From Amphiura filiformis (lineage: Eukaryota > Echinodermata > Ophiuroidea > Amphilepidida > Amphiuridae), in NCBI RefSeq assembly GCF_039555335.1, contig NC_092628.1:67225292-67289291 (forward strand): DNA of 64,000 bases, read 5' to 3'. Position numbers and translations under genes: made by a program. Of this stretch, positions 21,410 to 32,383 are shown piece after piece (the stretch's first letter is position 1; every line of letters starts with the position of its first letter). The notes beneath the pieces are model-generated. The model was not told the DNA's origin. It made no database searches and was given only the letters and a program-made list of their open reading frames with translations.

Positions 21410-21842
21410 TATAATGAAAGACAAAGATAAAAAGACTAGTTTGCGTCTGACGTCACTGTCAATCAAATTCTCTACAATCCTTGATTGGCTAATAGCGCGT
21501 ATAAGGAAGGTCGATTCATCTGACTGGTGCCGATCAGAGAAAAGGAATAGCAGTGAATGGCGAAAAATTCGAAAAATGACGTACTCTTACAAGGCAAAAA
21601 GCAACTTTTCTAGGCATTGTTGACATGGTACCTTCACCAAAGAAAGTTTCCTAGTATAAAGACCTAACTTTTGAGATGGTTTGTATGTTTAAAGGTGCAA
21701 AATTAACAATAAGGCGCCCGGTTTTACCGTCGTGTTCAGCAACTCAAATCATCACGACACTTGTAAACAAACCGTGGTCGGACTTTGATTGACAGATGAC
21801 GTCAGACGCAAACTAGTCTTTTTATCTTTGTCTTTCATTATA
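21410..21842. mobile_element. Inverted-repeat element containing TGACGTCA in each arm
   Basis: The left end TATAATGAAAGACAAAGATA and onward to about 21477 is repeated in inverted form at 21778-21842 with few differences, giving arms of about 60 bases. Each arm contains GTCTGACGTCA, a cAMP-response-element-like palindrome. Flanking TA could be a mariner-type target duplication (inferred). The right half is present again at 38024-38210. Confidence 0.75.
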
Positions 21843-23341
21843 ACTACAATTTATTTAGTCAGGGACATCCAGAAACTATTATGCATGATCTGACATCTCC
21901 AGTGTGTGATTCTAGTTATCACCACTTAGTGTCAGTTCAAAAGTTTCAAAAATTTGCTTTGAAACAGGATCTACTCAACAACTGTTTAGTCAGAACCAAG
22001 AGTGCAGGATTACCTTTTTACCACCCAAATATGCCAAGAAGATACAAGCAAATTTACTCAAGGAGTTTGTAGCACCTGCATTTTGAGTTGAAGTATGACA
22101 AATTCAGGGGTTTTTAAGGATCTGTTTCATATTACAAATTTAGAGAATCCAATTAAGTGGCTTAGACCTGTTAACATTGGCTTAACTTCAGAGTTTCTGT
22201 CAAATAAACTAAAACAAATGTATTTAGAAAAAAGTATGCAATAAGTCTATGATCAGATATGGTGATTGCAAGGATACTTCTGAATATTCAATTATTTTTT
22301 GCTAAAAATTTATTTCTTGAATTTCAGTGCCCAAAACTATTGTATTCATTTTTTTTTTCAATGTAAAATTAAATATTCCTAATTATTTTGGGTTGATGAA
22401 GTACACTAGAGGCATGTCCTTTACAAAAATATATATAAAGTGCTTTCTCTTTTTTTATAATATTAATAATGCTGATAGCCGCTGGCTTAATTTCATTTTA
22501 TGCATTGGTGTTTTATATTGTTTTTAATGTCGCATAATTAATAAATATGCATGCTGCTTTTAATATTTTTTTTCAGTATAAAAATGTTTCACTACCCAAG
22601 GTGATCTGCTGCCGTCATTGTTAATACTGCCACACAGTGAATTCAACACATTTCATGGAATTTTTCACACTGGTGTTTATCCAAGTTTTGATTGTACTGG
22701 CAACCCCACATTTGAATATGTTGGGATGAAAGAGAGGTTGGTTACACTCTAACCATGTATCTAAAATACGGTACTAAATGAAGATACCATCAATTCCTTT
22801 AACACATTATAGATATGTGTACATTGAATGGTTTAAAATGGATTACGATAATAAAAAGCCAACAATATTTTACAAACTATTGTGGTATTAACAAAATGTC
22901 AAAGTCACATCACCTGACACTTATTTTTGTAACAAATATTTTCGCAGCAGCTCAGATTTTGACCAAAATAGAGATATAGTTCAACAAAATTGGAATCATG
23001 ATTCCCTTTCCCCAAATACACTGGTTTTAAGGGTTCAGAGCGTAATAGGCAACAGCAGTAAGCCCTGCCCAGTTGGCAAACATTGATAGGACAAATGTAC
23101 CCCATTACCATGGAAAAGAAATAATGATTCCAATTTACTGGGTTTATGCTTTTGTCTGTTGATCAGCTGTTATTACTTATGTCTTTCTTAAGATGATGTA
23201 TCTTAACCAAGTGACTGCTTGTTGGCCAGTATTTACAAAGAGGAAGTAAACACAGGGGTACCAAGTAGCAACTCAAGTCTTGTCACTGTGTCACGTTTCA
23301 AACCAATAGCCTCCTGTAGGTGTAATTCAAGGTGTGGAAGT

Positions 23342-23503
23342 CCAGGGACTTGTTTCACAAAAACAGGGGCTCATGTTAAGAAAACAAAATAAAGAAATGT
23401 GCTAAAATTCAAATTTCAAAATTTAAAATGGTAAAATCATATGATTTTCGGAGGGAAACTTTTTTATTTAGTCTCATTATGCATTTGTAAATGGGCCCCT
23501 GGA
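23342..23503. mobile_element. Small MITE with CCAGGG...TTTCACAAA / TTTGTAAATGGGCCCCTGG ends
   Basis: The left CCAGGGACTTGTTTCACAAA and right TTTGTAAATGGGCCCCTGG are imperfect inverted repeats. The termini resemble those of other MITEs in the window. No coding capacity. Confidence 0.55.
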
Positions 23504-24226
23504 TGTTCCTGATGAAGAAAGGCTCATCATAGTGTTACAGTTGCTATGGTTTTACACTATGGGTTACCATGACAATACACATGTGTTGTTATGATGTTGC
23601 ATCATGAGTTGCTATGTGTCATGAAAAACTAACATTGTTCGAAAGTTAATCAAGTATGGTGTAGAATATACGTGGTTAAGGTTATTTAAAGGGAATCGTC
23701 TCTAAATTATGGTAGCTGGTACTGATAATTGAATTTTGATCAAATTAAAAATGGTAAAAATGCCTGAATTAATTATATGAATAATAATGAAGTGCACTTT
23801 TGTCATATGTAAATATTGTTTATTGCAATCTGTATAGGCCAACTCTTTGTACTATTGGAGTTGTTTTTAAACATGCTTCTAATAAAGTTAGGTGTTGCAA
23901 ATGTGGCTTTACCTTGTTGTCATTATTTGACAGACTGGAGAGGTTGGAACATGATATACACGATTGTTAACTCGATTATTACCAGCCATCATTGCCATTA
24001 GGTAATGGTGCCAACTGCTTCATGATGTCCTGCCAGTCTCTTCTGTTAGCACTGACCAGAAAATTCATGTTTCCTCTGTTGCTGTGTGGGGATGACCCCA
24101 AGCACTGCACAAGTGTTTTTTAATCTATACACCCTATATGGACCCTATAATTATGGTCTCTGTACATAGCAAATCTGTTATGTCATATTTCCCTTAGCTT
24201 TACATTTCCTTAGGCACCACATTGTA

Positions 24227-24457
24227 TTTGGTTCTATAGAACTATCGGTGTCCGGTGAGGCACCAATGACTCGTAGCATCACTCGCTGGAGATAAATAAA
24301 TTGTATCAAACATAATAATTAACAGTTGCATAGTCTAGTATTATTGTTTTTTATTTAAATAAAGAAAAAATGAATGCACTGTACAAATGTTCAGGGTACG
24401 ATAAAAAAAAAGTGCCATCAGTACCTATTCGGGCACCGATAGTGCTATAGGACCAAA
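24227..24457. mobile_element. MITE with TTTGGTYCTATAGNACTATCGGTG ends
   Basis: The left end (TTTGGTTCTATAGAACTATC) is matched by the reverse complement of the right end (GATAGTGCTATAGGACCAAA), extending to GGTG/CACC. Arms are about 27 bases with two or three mismatches. Interior AT-rich, no frame. Confidence 0.72.
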
Positions 24458-24788
24458 AATGATGTTGCATGTTGTTCCTTGGCAGCATTTCCCTGATACA
24501 TCATACATCAAGGAACAGTTTCACACTGAAACCACAAATCAGTTGCTTTACATATGAATTATGGCTATTCATCCCTAGTATTAAAAAAAAAAGAGCCACA
24601 TTGTTTGGATTTAAAAGGTGCTTATGTAAATTCAATGGCTAAAATATTTTACAATCAGAACTTCATTGCGCTACTTTACACTCGTAATTGAAAGATGCAT
24701 TTATTGCTAGATAATTATTCAATTCCATGAGTTCTTCATTGTGGCAGAAAGCCAACAAAAGATACTGTATATTGTTCCTTTATCAGAC

Positions 24789-26668
24789 TATCAGCAGTAG
24801 ATAATTACTTCATCAATACCAATATCAGCAGTAGATAGCTACTTCATCAATAAAAATATCAACAGTTATGTCTACTTCATCAATACCAATATCAGCAGTA
24901 GATAGCTACTTCATCAATACCAATATCAGCAGTAGATAGCTACTTCACCAATACCAATATCAACAGTTATGCTTACTTTATCAATACTAATATCAGTAGT
25001 TATGTCTACTTCATCAATACCAATATCAGCAGTAGATAGCTACTTCATCAATACCAATATCAGCAGTAGATAGCTACTTCACCAATACCAATATCAACAG
25101 TTATGCTTACTTTATCAATACTAATATCAGTAGTTATGTCTACTTCATCAATACCAATATCAGCAGTAGATACATACTGCATTAATACCAATATTACCAG
25201 TTATGCCTATTTCATCAATACTAATATCAAAAGTTATGCCTACTTCACCAATACCAATATCAACAGTTATGCCTACTTTATCAATACTAATATCAGTAGT
25301 TATGTCTACTTCATCAATACCAATATCAGCAGTAGATAGCTACTTCATCAATACCAATATCAGCAGTAGATAGCTACTTCACCAATACCAATATCAACAG
25401 TTATGCTTACTTTATCAATACTAATATCAGTAGTTATGTCTACTTCATCAATACCAATATCAGCAGTAGATAGCTACTTCATCAATACCAATATCTACAG
25501 TTATGCCTATTTCATCAATACCAGTATCAGCAGTAGATAGCTACTTCATCAATAACAATATCAACAGTTATGCCTGCTTCATCAATACTAATATCAGCAG
25601 TTATGTCTACTTCATCAATACCAATAGCAGCAGTAGATACATACTTCATTAATACCAATATTAACAGTTATGCCTATTTCATCAATACTAATATCAAAAG
25701 TTATGCCTACTTCATCAATACTAATATCAACAGTAGATAGCTACTTCACCAATATCAGTAGTTATGTCAACTTCATCAACGCCAATATCAGCAGTAGGTA
25801 GCTACTATATCAATAACAATATCAACAGTTATATCTACTTCACCAATACCAATATCAGCAGTTATGTCTATTTCATCAATACCAGTATCAGCAGTAGATA
25901 CATACTTCATTAATACCAATATTAACAGTTATGCCTGCTTCATCAATACTAATATCAGCAGTTATATCTACTTCATCAATACTAATATCAACAGTAGATA
26001 GCTACTTCACCAATATCAGTAGTATCAGCAATAAGCAGTAGATAGCTACTATATCAATAACAATATCAACAGTTATATCTACTTCACCAATACCAATATC
26101 AGCAGTTATGTCTATGTCATCAATACCAGTATCAGCAGTAGATACCTACTTCATCAGTAACAATATCAACAGTTATGCCTACTTCATCAATACCAATATC
26201 AGCAGTACTGAGATAGCTACTTCATCAATAACAATATCAACAGTTATGTCTACTTCATCAATACTAATATCAGCAGTTACGACAACTTCTTCAATACTAA
26301 TATCGGCAATAGATAGCTACTTCACCACCAATATCAGCAGTTATGTCAACTTCATCAACACTAATATCAGCAGTAGATAGCTACTTCACCAATACTTCAT
26401 CAATACTAATATTAGTTGTTATGTCTACTTCATCAATGCCAATATCAGCAGTTACCTACTTCATCAGTAACAATATCTACAGTTATGCCTATTTCATCAA
26501 TACTTATATCAGCAGTAGATAGCTGCTTCATCAATAACAATATCAACAGTCATGCCTACTTCATCAATACAGCAGTAGCAGTTATGTCTTTATACTTCAT
26601 CAATACCAATATCGGTAGTAGATAGCTACTTCATCAATACCAATATCAGCAGTAGATAGCTACTTCAC
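24789..26668. repeat. Minisatellite, mixed 33/34-bp units, about 55 copies
   Basis: Units read TACTTCATCAATAC then CAATATCAGCAGTAGATAGC (34 bases) or end CAACAGTTATGTC (33 bases). Both types are interspersed, and some units are shortened. At 24961-25450 blocks of several units recur in the same order (three near-identical runs), showing multi-unit duplication. Runs of 33-mers give spurious frames with YFINTNISSYA repeats. Confidence 0.94.
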
Positions 26669-26699
26669 ATTAACTTTCGCAATCACAGTTGGTGTCAAC

Positions 26700-26717
26700 A
26701 TGAAGCGACCACCGCAC
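26700..26717 (+). other. Possible short first coding exon (ATG to GTAAGT)
   Basis: ATG AAG CGA CCA CCG CAC is followed directly by GTAAGTTT, an ideal donor. Six codons then a splice could be a first exon. Splicing in phase to the exon at 29499 gives a stop after 12 more codons, so it does not start gene 2's main frame; it could be an upstream frame or chance. Confidence 0.15.
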
Positions 26718-27433
26718 GTAAGTTTGGAGATAGCATTTTACATTCACAATATTAAATTAGAATGAACAATATTCTCTTAGTACTAAGCCCTAGATAATAA
26801 CAAACAAAAAAGCGAAAATAGGTATGGCAGAATTTATACGTAAATGGACTGAGTTTGAAAAAGTATGAATATACAAGGACTATTGTGTAACTTTGTGGTT
26901 TCTTTTGCGTTTGTAACATTGTTTTTAGTTGATAAATATCCGCAGAAGATAATTCATCAACAGATATCTGATCAGATGAAATAATCCGAGTTTCAGCACT
27001 AGATAGCTACTTTGGCAAATACTAGCATACAAACACCAGCAGTAGATGAATAGGCTTATTTCATTCATCAGCAGTATAGATCAGACAGGGTCTAATTCTG
27101 CATAAAACCGGGCAACGTTATTTCTATAGATCTGCTGCGCATTCAAATTGCATTGTATTGCATCGTAATTTCATTTGTGTCTATGCTAATTATGTTTACA
27201 CAACATGAACTCACATGTTTTCAAGCAAATTCGCCGATAATAGGTGATCAAAAGCGATCGGATGTTACAAAAGTACAGATCGCATTCAGCTTACTTCATA
27301 TGAGATGATCTTTGGAAAAATACGGCATAATTTGTCTTGGTGTTTGCAGAATGCCATGCAGTAAAATATTAATACGTTGCGGCAATTCATGATTGACAAC
27401 TAACAATCGGCGTGTCCTTCGTATCCTCCACTG

Positions 27434-27742
27434 TCAATTTCTTATCCACTCACTAATCCTCACAAAAGCTTTGTGTTGATTACGTAATGTGGAGGCAAAT
27501 TGCAATAAGTACAATGAAATAATGAGTAGGGCGGGCTCCGAGGCGGGTTTCTTCTTCATCTTACGTAACAGTATTGTTCTCCAAAAACCCGGAAGCTTGT
27601 CGTTTGGAGCTCTAGCTGAAATACAGCAAGATAATGTAAGATAGTAAATGTAAACCTGTATTTTAGCTAGAGTATCTCGAGCTAGTATAGATGATTGTCT
27701 CGAGACAGCAAGAAAACACAACAAAACGATTGCGAGGACCAT
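27434..27742 (-). other. Candidate small secreted protein or chance frame
   Basis: The frame starts MVLAIVLLCFLAVSRQSS, which has the charge and hydrophobic pattern of a signal peptide, and runs 102 codons. An alternative two-exon reading would use donor GTTTAC after 27656 and acceptor GCTGTATTTCAG before 27615, then donor GTAAGATG after 27565. The implied 40-nt intron is too short for the other genes here. No family recognised. Confidence 0.18.
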
Positions 27743-27840
27743 TTAAATGGAATGAGAGCATAAACCTCTGCACTCAGATGCACATGATAGGTTGGTTCCC
27801 TTGATGCTGACAATCTGGTTTTTAAAAGATTTACAACTTC

Positions 27841-28918
27841 AAAAAACGGAATTACTTCAACAATTATTACACTAACATCAGTGTGGTAGATGGTTACTTC
27901 ATCAATACTAACATCAGCGGTATATGATTACTTAATCAATATAACAATACTAACATCAGCAGTGGACGACTATTGTGTGTATGTCATCAATACCAATATC
28001 AGCAGTAGATGACTACTTTATCAAAGATGATTACTTCAACAATATATCAATATCAGTGGTAGATTGCTACTTCTTCAATACCAACATCAGTAGTAGATCC
28101 TTACTTCATTAATCAATACCAACATCAGCGGTAGATAATTACTTTATCAATGCAACAATGCCAACATCACTACAGTATATAATTATGACTAGTTCATCAA
28201 AACCATTACCAGTAGTAGATGACGACTTCATTAATACCAACATCAGCAGATGATGACTACTTCATCAATACCAATATCAGCAGTAAATAGCTACTTCAAC
28301 AATACCAACATCTGCATAGATGATTACTTTAACAGCTATAGCAACATCAGTGGGAGATGGCTACTTCATCAATTCCAAAATCACCAGTAGATGATTACTC
28401 CATCAATACCAAATCGGCGGTATTGAAAGGTACTCCATAAATACCATGGCTACTTTATCTATTACCATTATTATAGTAGATGTCTTTTTCATCAATGTCA
28501 AATAGGCGGTAGATGTTAAAACTTCATTAATACCAATATCAGAGGTAGACACAAAATTCTAGTAGACCTCTAGCTTTGGATAGACGACTTCTTCCTCAAT
28601 ACCACATTAGCAGATGTAGGTCTACTTCACCAGTACTAAATAAGCGGTGAATAGCGACTTCGTCAATACTAATATCAGTAAGTATATGACTACTTCATCA
28701 ATACCAACATCAATTGTAGATGACTACTTCAACAATACCATCATCAGAATTTGTAAAAATAGATTACTTCATCGATACCAATTTCAGCAATATTATGTCT
28801 ATAGATGATTTAATTTCAACGATATCAACATCAGTGGTAGATTATTACTTCAACAATACCAACATCAGCAGTAGATGGTTTATCAGTACCAACGTCAGCA
28901 ATTATTAGATGGCTACAA
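27841..28918. repeat. Degenerate continuation of the 33/34-bp minisatellite
   Basis: Units such as TACTTCAACAATACCAACAT followed by CAGCAGTAGATG recur with many substitutions and indels. This block is clearly older or less homogenised than 24789-26668, and it ends at AGATGGCTACAAG near 28918. Confidence 0.85.
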
Positions 28919-29269
28919 GTAAGAAGACAGAAGATATTAGGAAATACAGTGAAAAATTTAAGCAGAAAAGGGAAGAAAGAAGGATAATTCATATGGTGCA
29001 TTTCTCTATGTTGTGGATAAATCACATGTACCAAAACAATTTATGGTAGTTTTGATTGTTTTGGTAAGTTTGTTTTGGAAAGTTTTTTAAATGCTAGTGC
29101 TCGTTATATTTGTGCTCGTTATACACAACAACAAACATCTACCTATAATACTTCTTTTAAAAACATGCCTCGGCATCTTTGTTAAACTTAGTGTGAGTTT
29201 CTGATGTTATTCAACAAAAATGTTATTTCAAGACATACTATCTCCTCACCAAACTCTGCAGTTTTCGTC
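28919..29269. other. Stretch before gene 2, nothing recognised
   Basis: About 350 bases, AT-rich, with a TGTGCTCGTTATA word repeated near 29100. No exon or element. Confidence 0.5.
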
Positions 29270-29440
29270 TCAGTGCCCTCGTCGGGTACGCAATGTGGCG
29301 CTGTGTCTTGGTTTGCGCGCGCGTTACGCAGGCACCATGCAATCTTGACGCTCAGCCTGCAACCAGCCAACACACGCGCGTAACTTGATAACTACGCGAA
29401 CGCCAAGTTCGCTTTACGTAGCCACATAGTTACGAGATAA
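29270..29440. promoter_or_regulatory. CpG-rich segment, candidate promoter of gene 2
   Basis: CpG dinucleotides are dense here (GCGCGCGCGTTACGC, CACACGCGCGTAAC, CGCGAACGCC), in contrast to the AT-rich flanks. It lies 60-230 bases before the first gene 2 exon. A promoter role is inferred from composition and position only; no TATA box or initiator is obvious. Confidence 0.4.
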
Positions 29441-29498
29441 GACACAAAAAGATATCACGAAATGATCGTGTAACTTTTAAACTCTTTGCTTTTTATAG

Positions 29499-29735
29499 GC
29501 CTATGTTGTCAACTGGAATGCAGAATGCAACATGTGAAATACAAAACTTGTCAAAGAACAAATAATTCACGGAATTATGAAGTACGAAGAACTAAAGCTT
29601 GCAGTTCTCTACACAAGCTGGGCGCCAAACAGGCATCTCTTGCTGACTCCAAAGGCTACAAACATAGGCCTATTCGCAAAGAAAGTTTGTCGGTGGCAAC
29701 ACCTGTAACTAATGATGCTAGTGTAAATCCAAATG
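29499..29735 (+). CDS. Gene 2 first coding exon
   Basis: It ends before donor GTAAGT in phase 1. The left edge is either an acceptor (CTTTTTATAG at 29498) or simply 5' UTR continuing from the CpG-rich segment. The frame is open throughout; the first in-frame ATG is 29525. An earlier ATG at 29503 opens a 20-codon out-of-frame upstream reading that overlaps the start. Confidence 0.62.
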
Positions 29736-32253
29736 GTAAGTCATAATTACTGCAACAAAACTTCGTAGAGAGAAAAAGAAGTAATAATTATGTTGAAGGT
29801 ATAGGGGGTTAGATTATAGAGGGGAAAATGACACGGAGAGAATGACACAGTATAGGCCTATATAGCGATATAAAATATAAGGCAAAGGGTAATCGGTAGG
29901 CCTTCATATTTTTGGAGGTAGTCTACGTGATGGGCCAGATGTATACATGTATATACTTGTAGCAAGGTGTTCCGCGGGGATTGGGTGATACCCCTCCCCC
30001 CTTTTTATACAATCATCTCCCCGGTGTTATATATGCAAAATGTGTGTATTTGTTTAAAATCATTTTCGAGCGCTTAGTGCGCATTTTATTTCAAGTTCAA
30101 CATCAAAATGCCATTTTAACTTACATGCCTGACCACTTTTCGCGCTCATTTGTGTTATTAAAGTTATTCTGGAAGACAATCTGCTTCACGGATTTTACAC
30201 CGCCATTCACCCCATCCCCCTAAACTGTTTTAAAAAGTGAATATTATACGCCACTGTATACATTATTTATTTAATTTAAACACACTCCTCGGGTTGGAGG
30301 ACAAAGCGGGGAGAGAAAGGAGTGATTAGTGGATTATGAGAGATTTGAAGGGGTTAGACGTAAAATGGTTGATTGGGCAAAGGAAAAGGGTATTGGAAGT
30401 GAATGAAGAGGAAATTGTGCGAGTAGGAAGGAGTAAGGGTAGGCCTATATGGGCCAAAGGATTTGAACGGATTTAGGTTAGGAGGAGGGACTGCAGGGGT
30501 AGTGCTAAGTTGCTTTTTGGGGTCCCGGACCCACCAAAATAGAGTTCGGACCCCCTGTTTTTAAATTTTCTTCAAGTTTAGGGGTCCCTGCAGACCCCCA
30601 GTTTTTTCAGTCTAGCGCTATTGTAGACATACTATTTATGCTGCTTTTGTGCAACTCGGACTCACCAAATTCTACTCCGGACCCCCTACTTTTTAATTTT
30701 CTGCACTAAGTTCGGGGGTCCCTGTGGACACTGTAGTGTTTAGTTCTAGCGCTACCCCTGGGAGGGAGGCCTGGAGCGTCGTCTTAGGGGTGTACCGAAT
30801 CGACGGCGCCACCTCTATCGATTCTATAAATGCCCTTCCAAGCGCGTATTTCAACATAAATTGGTCTTCTCCTTATTAAAAAATATTTTAATTGAGCAAT
30901 TTTTATGTGTTTTGCCAAACTGAAACCAATGATCAAAAATAACATAAAATATTAAAATCATGAGCTGACGATTAGCCAACTAAAGATTTTGAATGCTTGG
31001 ACTTGTGCCAGTTCGTAAAACTTGGTGACAACAATTGTATGTTTTTGGCACATTTTCCCTAAAATGGTAAAAATCATTTTTTATTAAAAGTTGACTTTTA
31101 ATGCCAATTAGAACAAAATAAATGAAAAGAATTTAGCCATGTTTCATTTGGCAAAACATGATATTGATAAAATATATTTTGAAATTTTTAATCCCAAAAG
31201 ATTAGTGCTGTGTTTTTCTGGACTGTAAGGAGTCATTTGAAAGACCGTTTTGAAACCAAACTTCGACTTGATTATACTAGGCTATTTGTGCAAATTGGCC
31301 CGCAATCATAGTTTCAGGAATTGGGGAGGTGGTGTCAATCTGTACCATTGCCCCCGGGCGTCACAGTCCTTAGCTACGCCGCTGGGGAGATGAATGGGAA
31401 ATGTGAGGAACAGGGTGGAGAAAAAGAAAATGATGAGAAGAATCTGTGTGAAGAGTTGGTCATTTGAATCCAAAGCTCTCTTTAAATTAAAGTTGACAAT
31501 GGTCACAGTGACAGTCCTAACACCATCAATATCGTCTGTTTTACTTCAGGATATTCAGCATCCACCATGTATATTGATTCAAGGAGAGACACCAATTTTG
31601 CACCATTAGGTATAGCTAAGAACCCATCATCACGTCATCTTGACAAGAGGCACAAAGAACGAAGACAAAAAGCTCTACATATGCTGATCTCAGAATCAGA
31701 TGATAGCGATGATGGTGATATCTCTTCCTCCCTGACATCATCAGAGAGTAGTTTGTCATCACAACAAGATGCTTCCTACACAGATACATCAACTTCATCA
31801 TCGGATGAGTTTCATTATGAACCTTCACGTAGTGTACAGATGAGTAAGGAGATGTTATGGCGAACAGGTGTCTCCAAGATATTAACATCGGTTGTAGAAG
31901 GTAACATGTTGCCATCTGAGCCTCCACCTTATTGTGTGGAACCCGAAATTCTCCCAAAAGCTGAGGATATCTTGGCTGGGATGAGAAGGACTAAACAAAA
32001 AGCAAATGGTGAAAATGTTGTCAGAAAGCCCTGGAAATTACCACCATTACCGGGACAGGGACCAGTGAATCTTATTGTTACCAAAACCATATCTCGACCA
32101 CCCGTTTGTTTTCCTCATGAAGGAATAATTGGAAAACATACGAAGAAATCGGAAGACATTTTACGGGGAAAGAAACGTGGTCAATCATGTCAAGATAAAA
32201 CTGTCAAAAGAACTGTAGCAAAGCCAAAAACATGCCGACTATATAGAAGATAA
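29499..32253 (+). CDS. Unrecognised protein, about 304 residues, two exons
   Basis: Two exons share one frame across a GT-AG intron in phase 1 (29735 to 31550). If translation starts at 29525, the product is about 304 residues, ending at the stop 32251-32253. The N-terminal part is basic. The middle is a Ser/Asp-rich run (SESDDSDDGDISSS and onward), likely disordered. The C-terminal part has KPWKLPPLPGQGPV and many Lys/Arg. A short motif occurs twice: PKAEDILAGMRR and KKSEDILRGKKR. No membrane segment or catalytic signature is seen. Poly(A) signal at 32272. Conservation of frame over the splice and the absence of repeats support a real gene; function unknown. Confidence 0.7.
30510..30767. repeat. 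Imperfect direct duplication, about 130-bp period
   Basis: Two units share GGACYCACCAAA, CGGACCCCCT, AGGGGTCCCTG and TCTAGCGCTA in the same order. They differ by many substitutions, so this is an old local duplication or two decayed units of one repeat. Confidence 0.7.
30885..31221. mobile_element. Interspersed element, copy related to 60813-61398
   Basis: It shares AAAAATAACATAAAATATTA, GAATGCTTGGACTTGTGCCA (GAATGCTTAGACTTGTGCCA at the other site) and the right end TGTTTTTCTGGA with the fuller copy at 60813. The left terminus is missing or diverged here. Confidence 0.65.
31312..31384 (-). mobile_element. Isolated hAT-type terminus
   Basis: On the minus strand it begins CAGCGGCGTAGCTAAGGACT and continues into GACGCCCGGGGGCAATGG. 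The CAGYGGCGTARCTA start also opens the segment at 49981. Only one end is visible, so it is a remnant. Confidence 0.45.
31550..32253 (+). CDS. Gene 2 last coding exon
   Basis: Acceptor TTTTACTTCAG; continues the phase-1 codon from 29735. It encodes about 234 residues to the stop TAA. It contains the Ser-rich region (about residues 40-75 of the exon), EMLWRTGVSKILTSVVEG, a PSEPPPY turn, the twice-occurring EDIL motif and a Lys/Arg-rich tail. The length and unbroken frame in otherwise AT-rich, stop-dense DNA support coding. Confidence 0.75.
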
Positions 32254-32271
32254 AAAAGGAGGATAGTGGTT

Positions 32272-32277
32272 AATAAA
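32272..32277 (+). terminator. Poly(A) signal of gene 2
   Basis: AATAAA begins 18 nt after the stop codon. This implies a very short 3' UTR if used. The minisatellite starts about 110 bases further on. Confidence 0.6.
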
Positions 32278-32383
32278 ATATAGGCCTAATACTGCACCGA
32301 AATTGTCAATATCGTCATTATGTTTATGTTCAATATGTTCAACTTGGGCCTGTTGGCCTGGTCCTAGTAGATGTTAAATAATA

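Larger units (their letters stand above)
15547..24788. other. 3' flank of the exchanger gene, no further gene seen
   Basis: The exchanger 3' UTR must start here, but its end is uncertain; an AATAAA at about 17656-17661 is one candidate. Inverted-repeat elements (listed separately) account for about 1.9 kb. The segments 18020-20290, 20480-21400, 21850-23340 and 23510-24220 are AT-rich with only short chance frames and no recognised exon, RNA gene or intact transposon. Confidence 0.55.
26669..27840. other. Unique island between two minisatellite blocks
   Basis: About 1.2 kb interrupts the 33/34-bp array. Its left edge has an ATG followed 18 bases later by a perfect donor (26700-26717). Its right part is relatively CpG-rich and carries a minus-strand frame with a signal-peptide-like start (27742). 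A degenerate array core (CAGCAGTAGATGAATAGG) persists near 27040. No recognised protein. Confidence 0.5.
29736..31549 (+). other. Gene 2 intron
   Basis: Donor GTAAGT, acceptor CTGTTTTACTTCAG. It contains an imperfect duplication (30510-30767), a copy of the element also found at 60813-61398, and a hAT-type terminus (31312-31384). The first 750 bases show nothing recognisable beyond GGCCTA words. Confidence 0.65.

Noticed and set aside
25103..26625. Several frames with repeated YFINTNISSYA residues
   Set aside because: Product of runs of 33-bp units in the minisatellite; interrupted wherever a 34-bp unit occurs.
24789..28918. Possible CRISPR-like array
   Set aside because: Units are directly adjacent with no unique spacers, and the surrounding genes are spliced animal genes; it is a minisatellite.
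26700..29735. Joining the ATG at 26700 to the exon at 29499 as the start of gene 2
   Set aside because: The junction is in the wrong phase and reaches a stop after 12 further codons.
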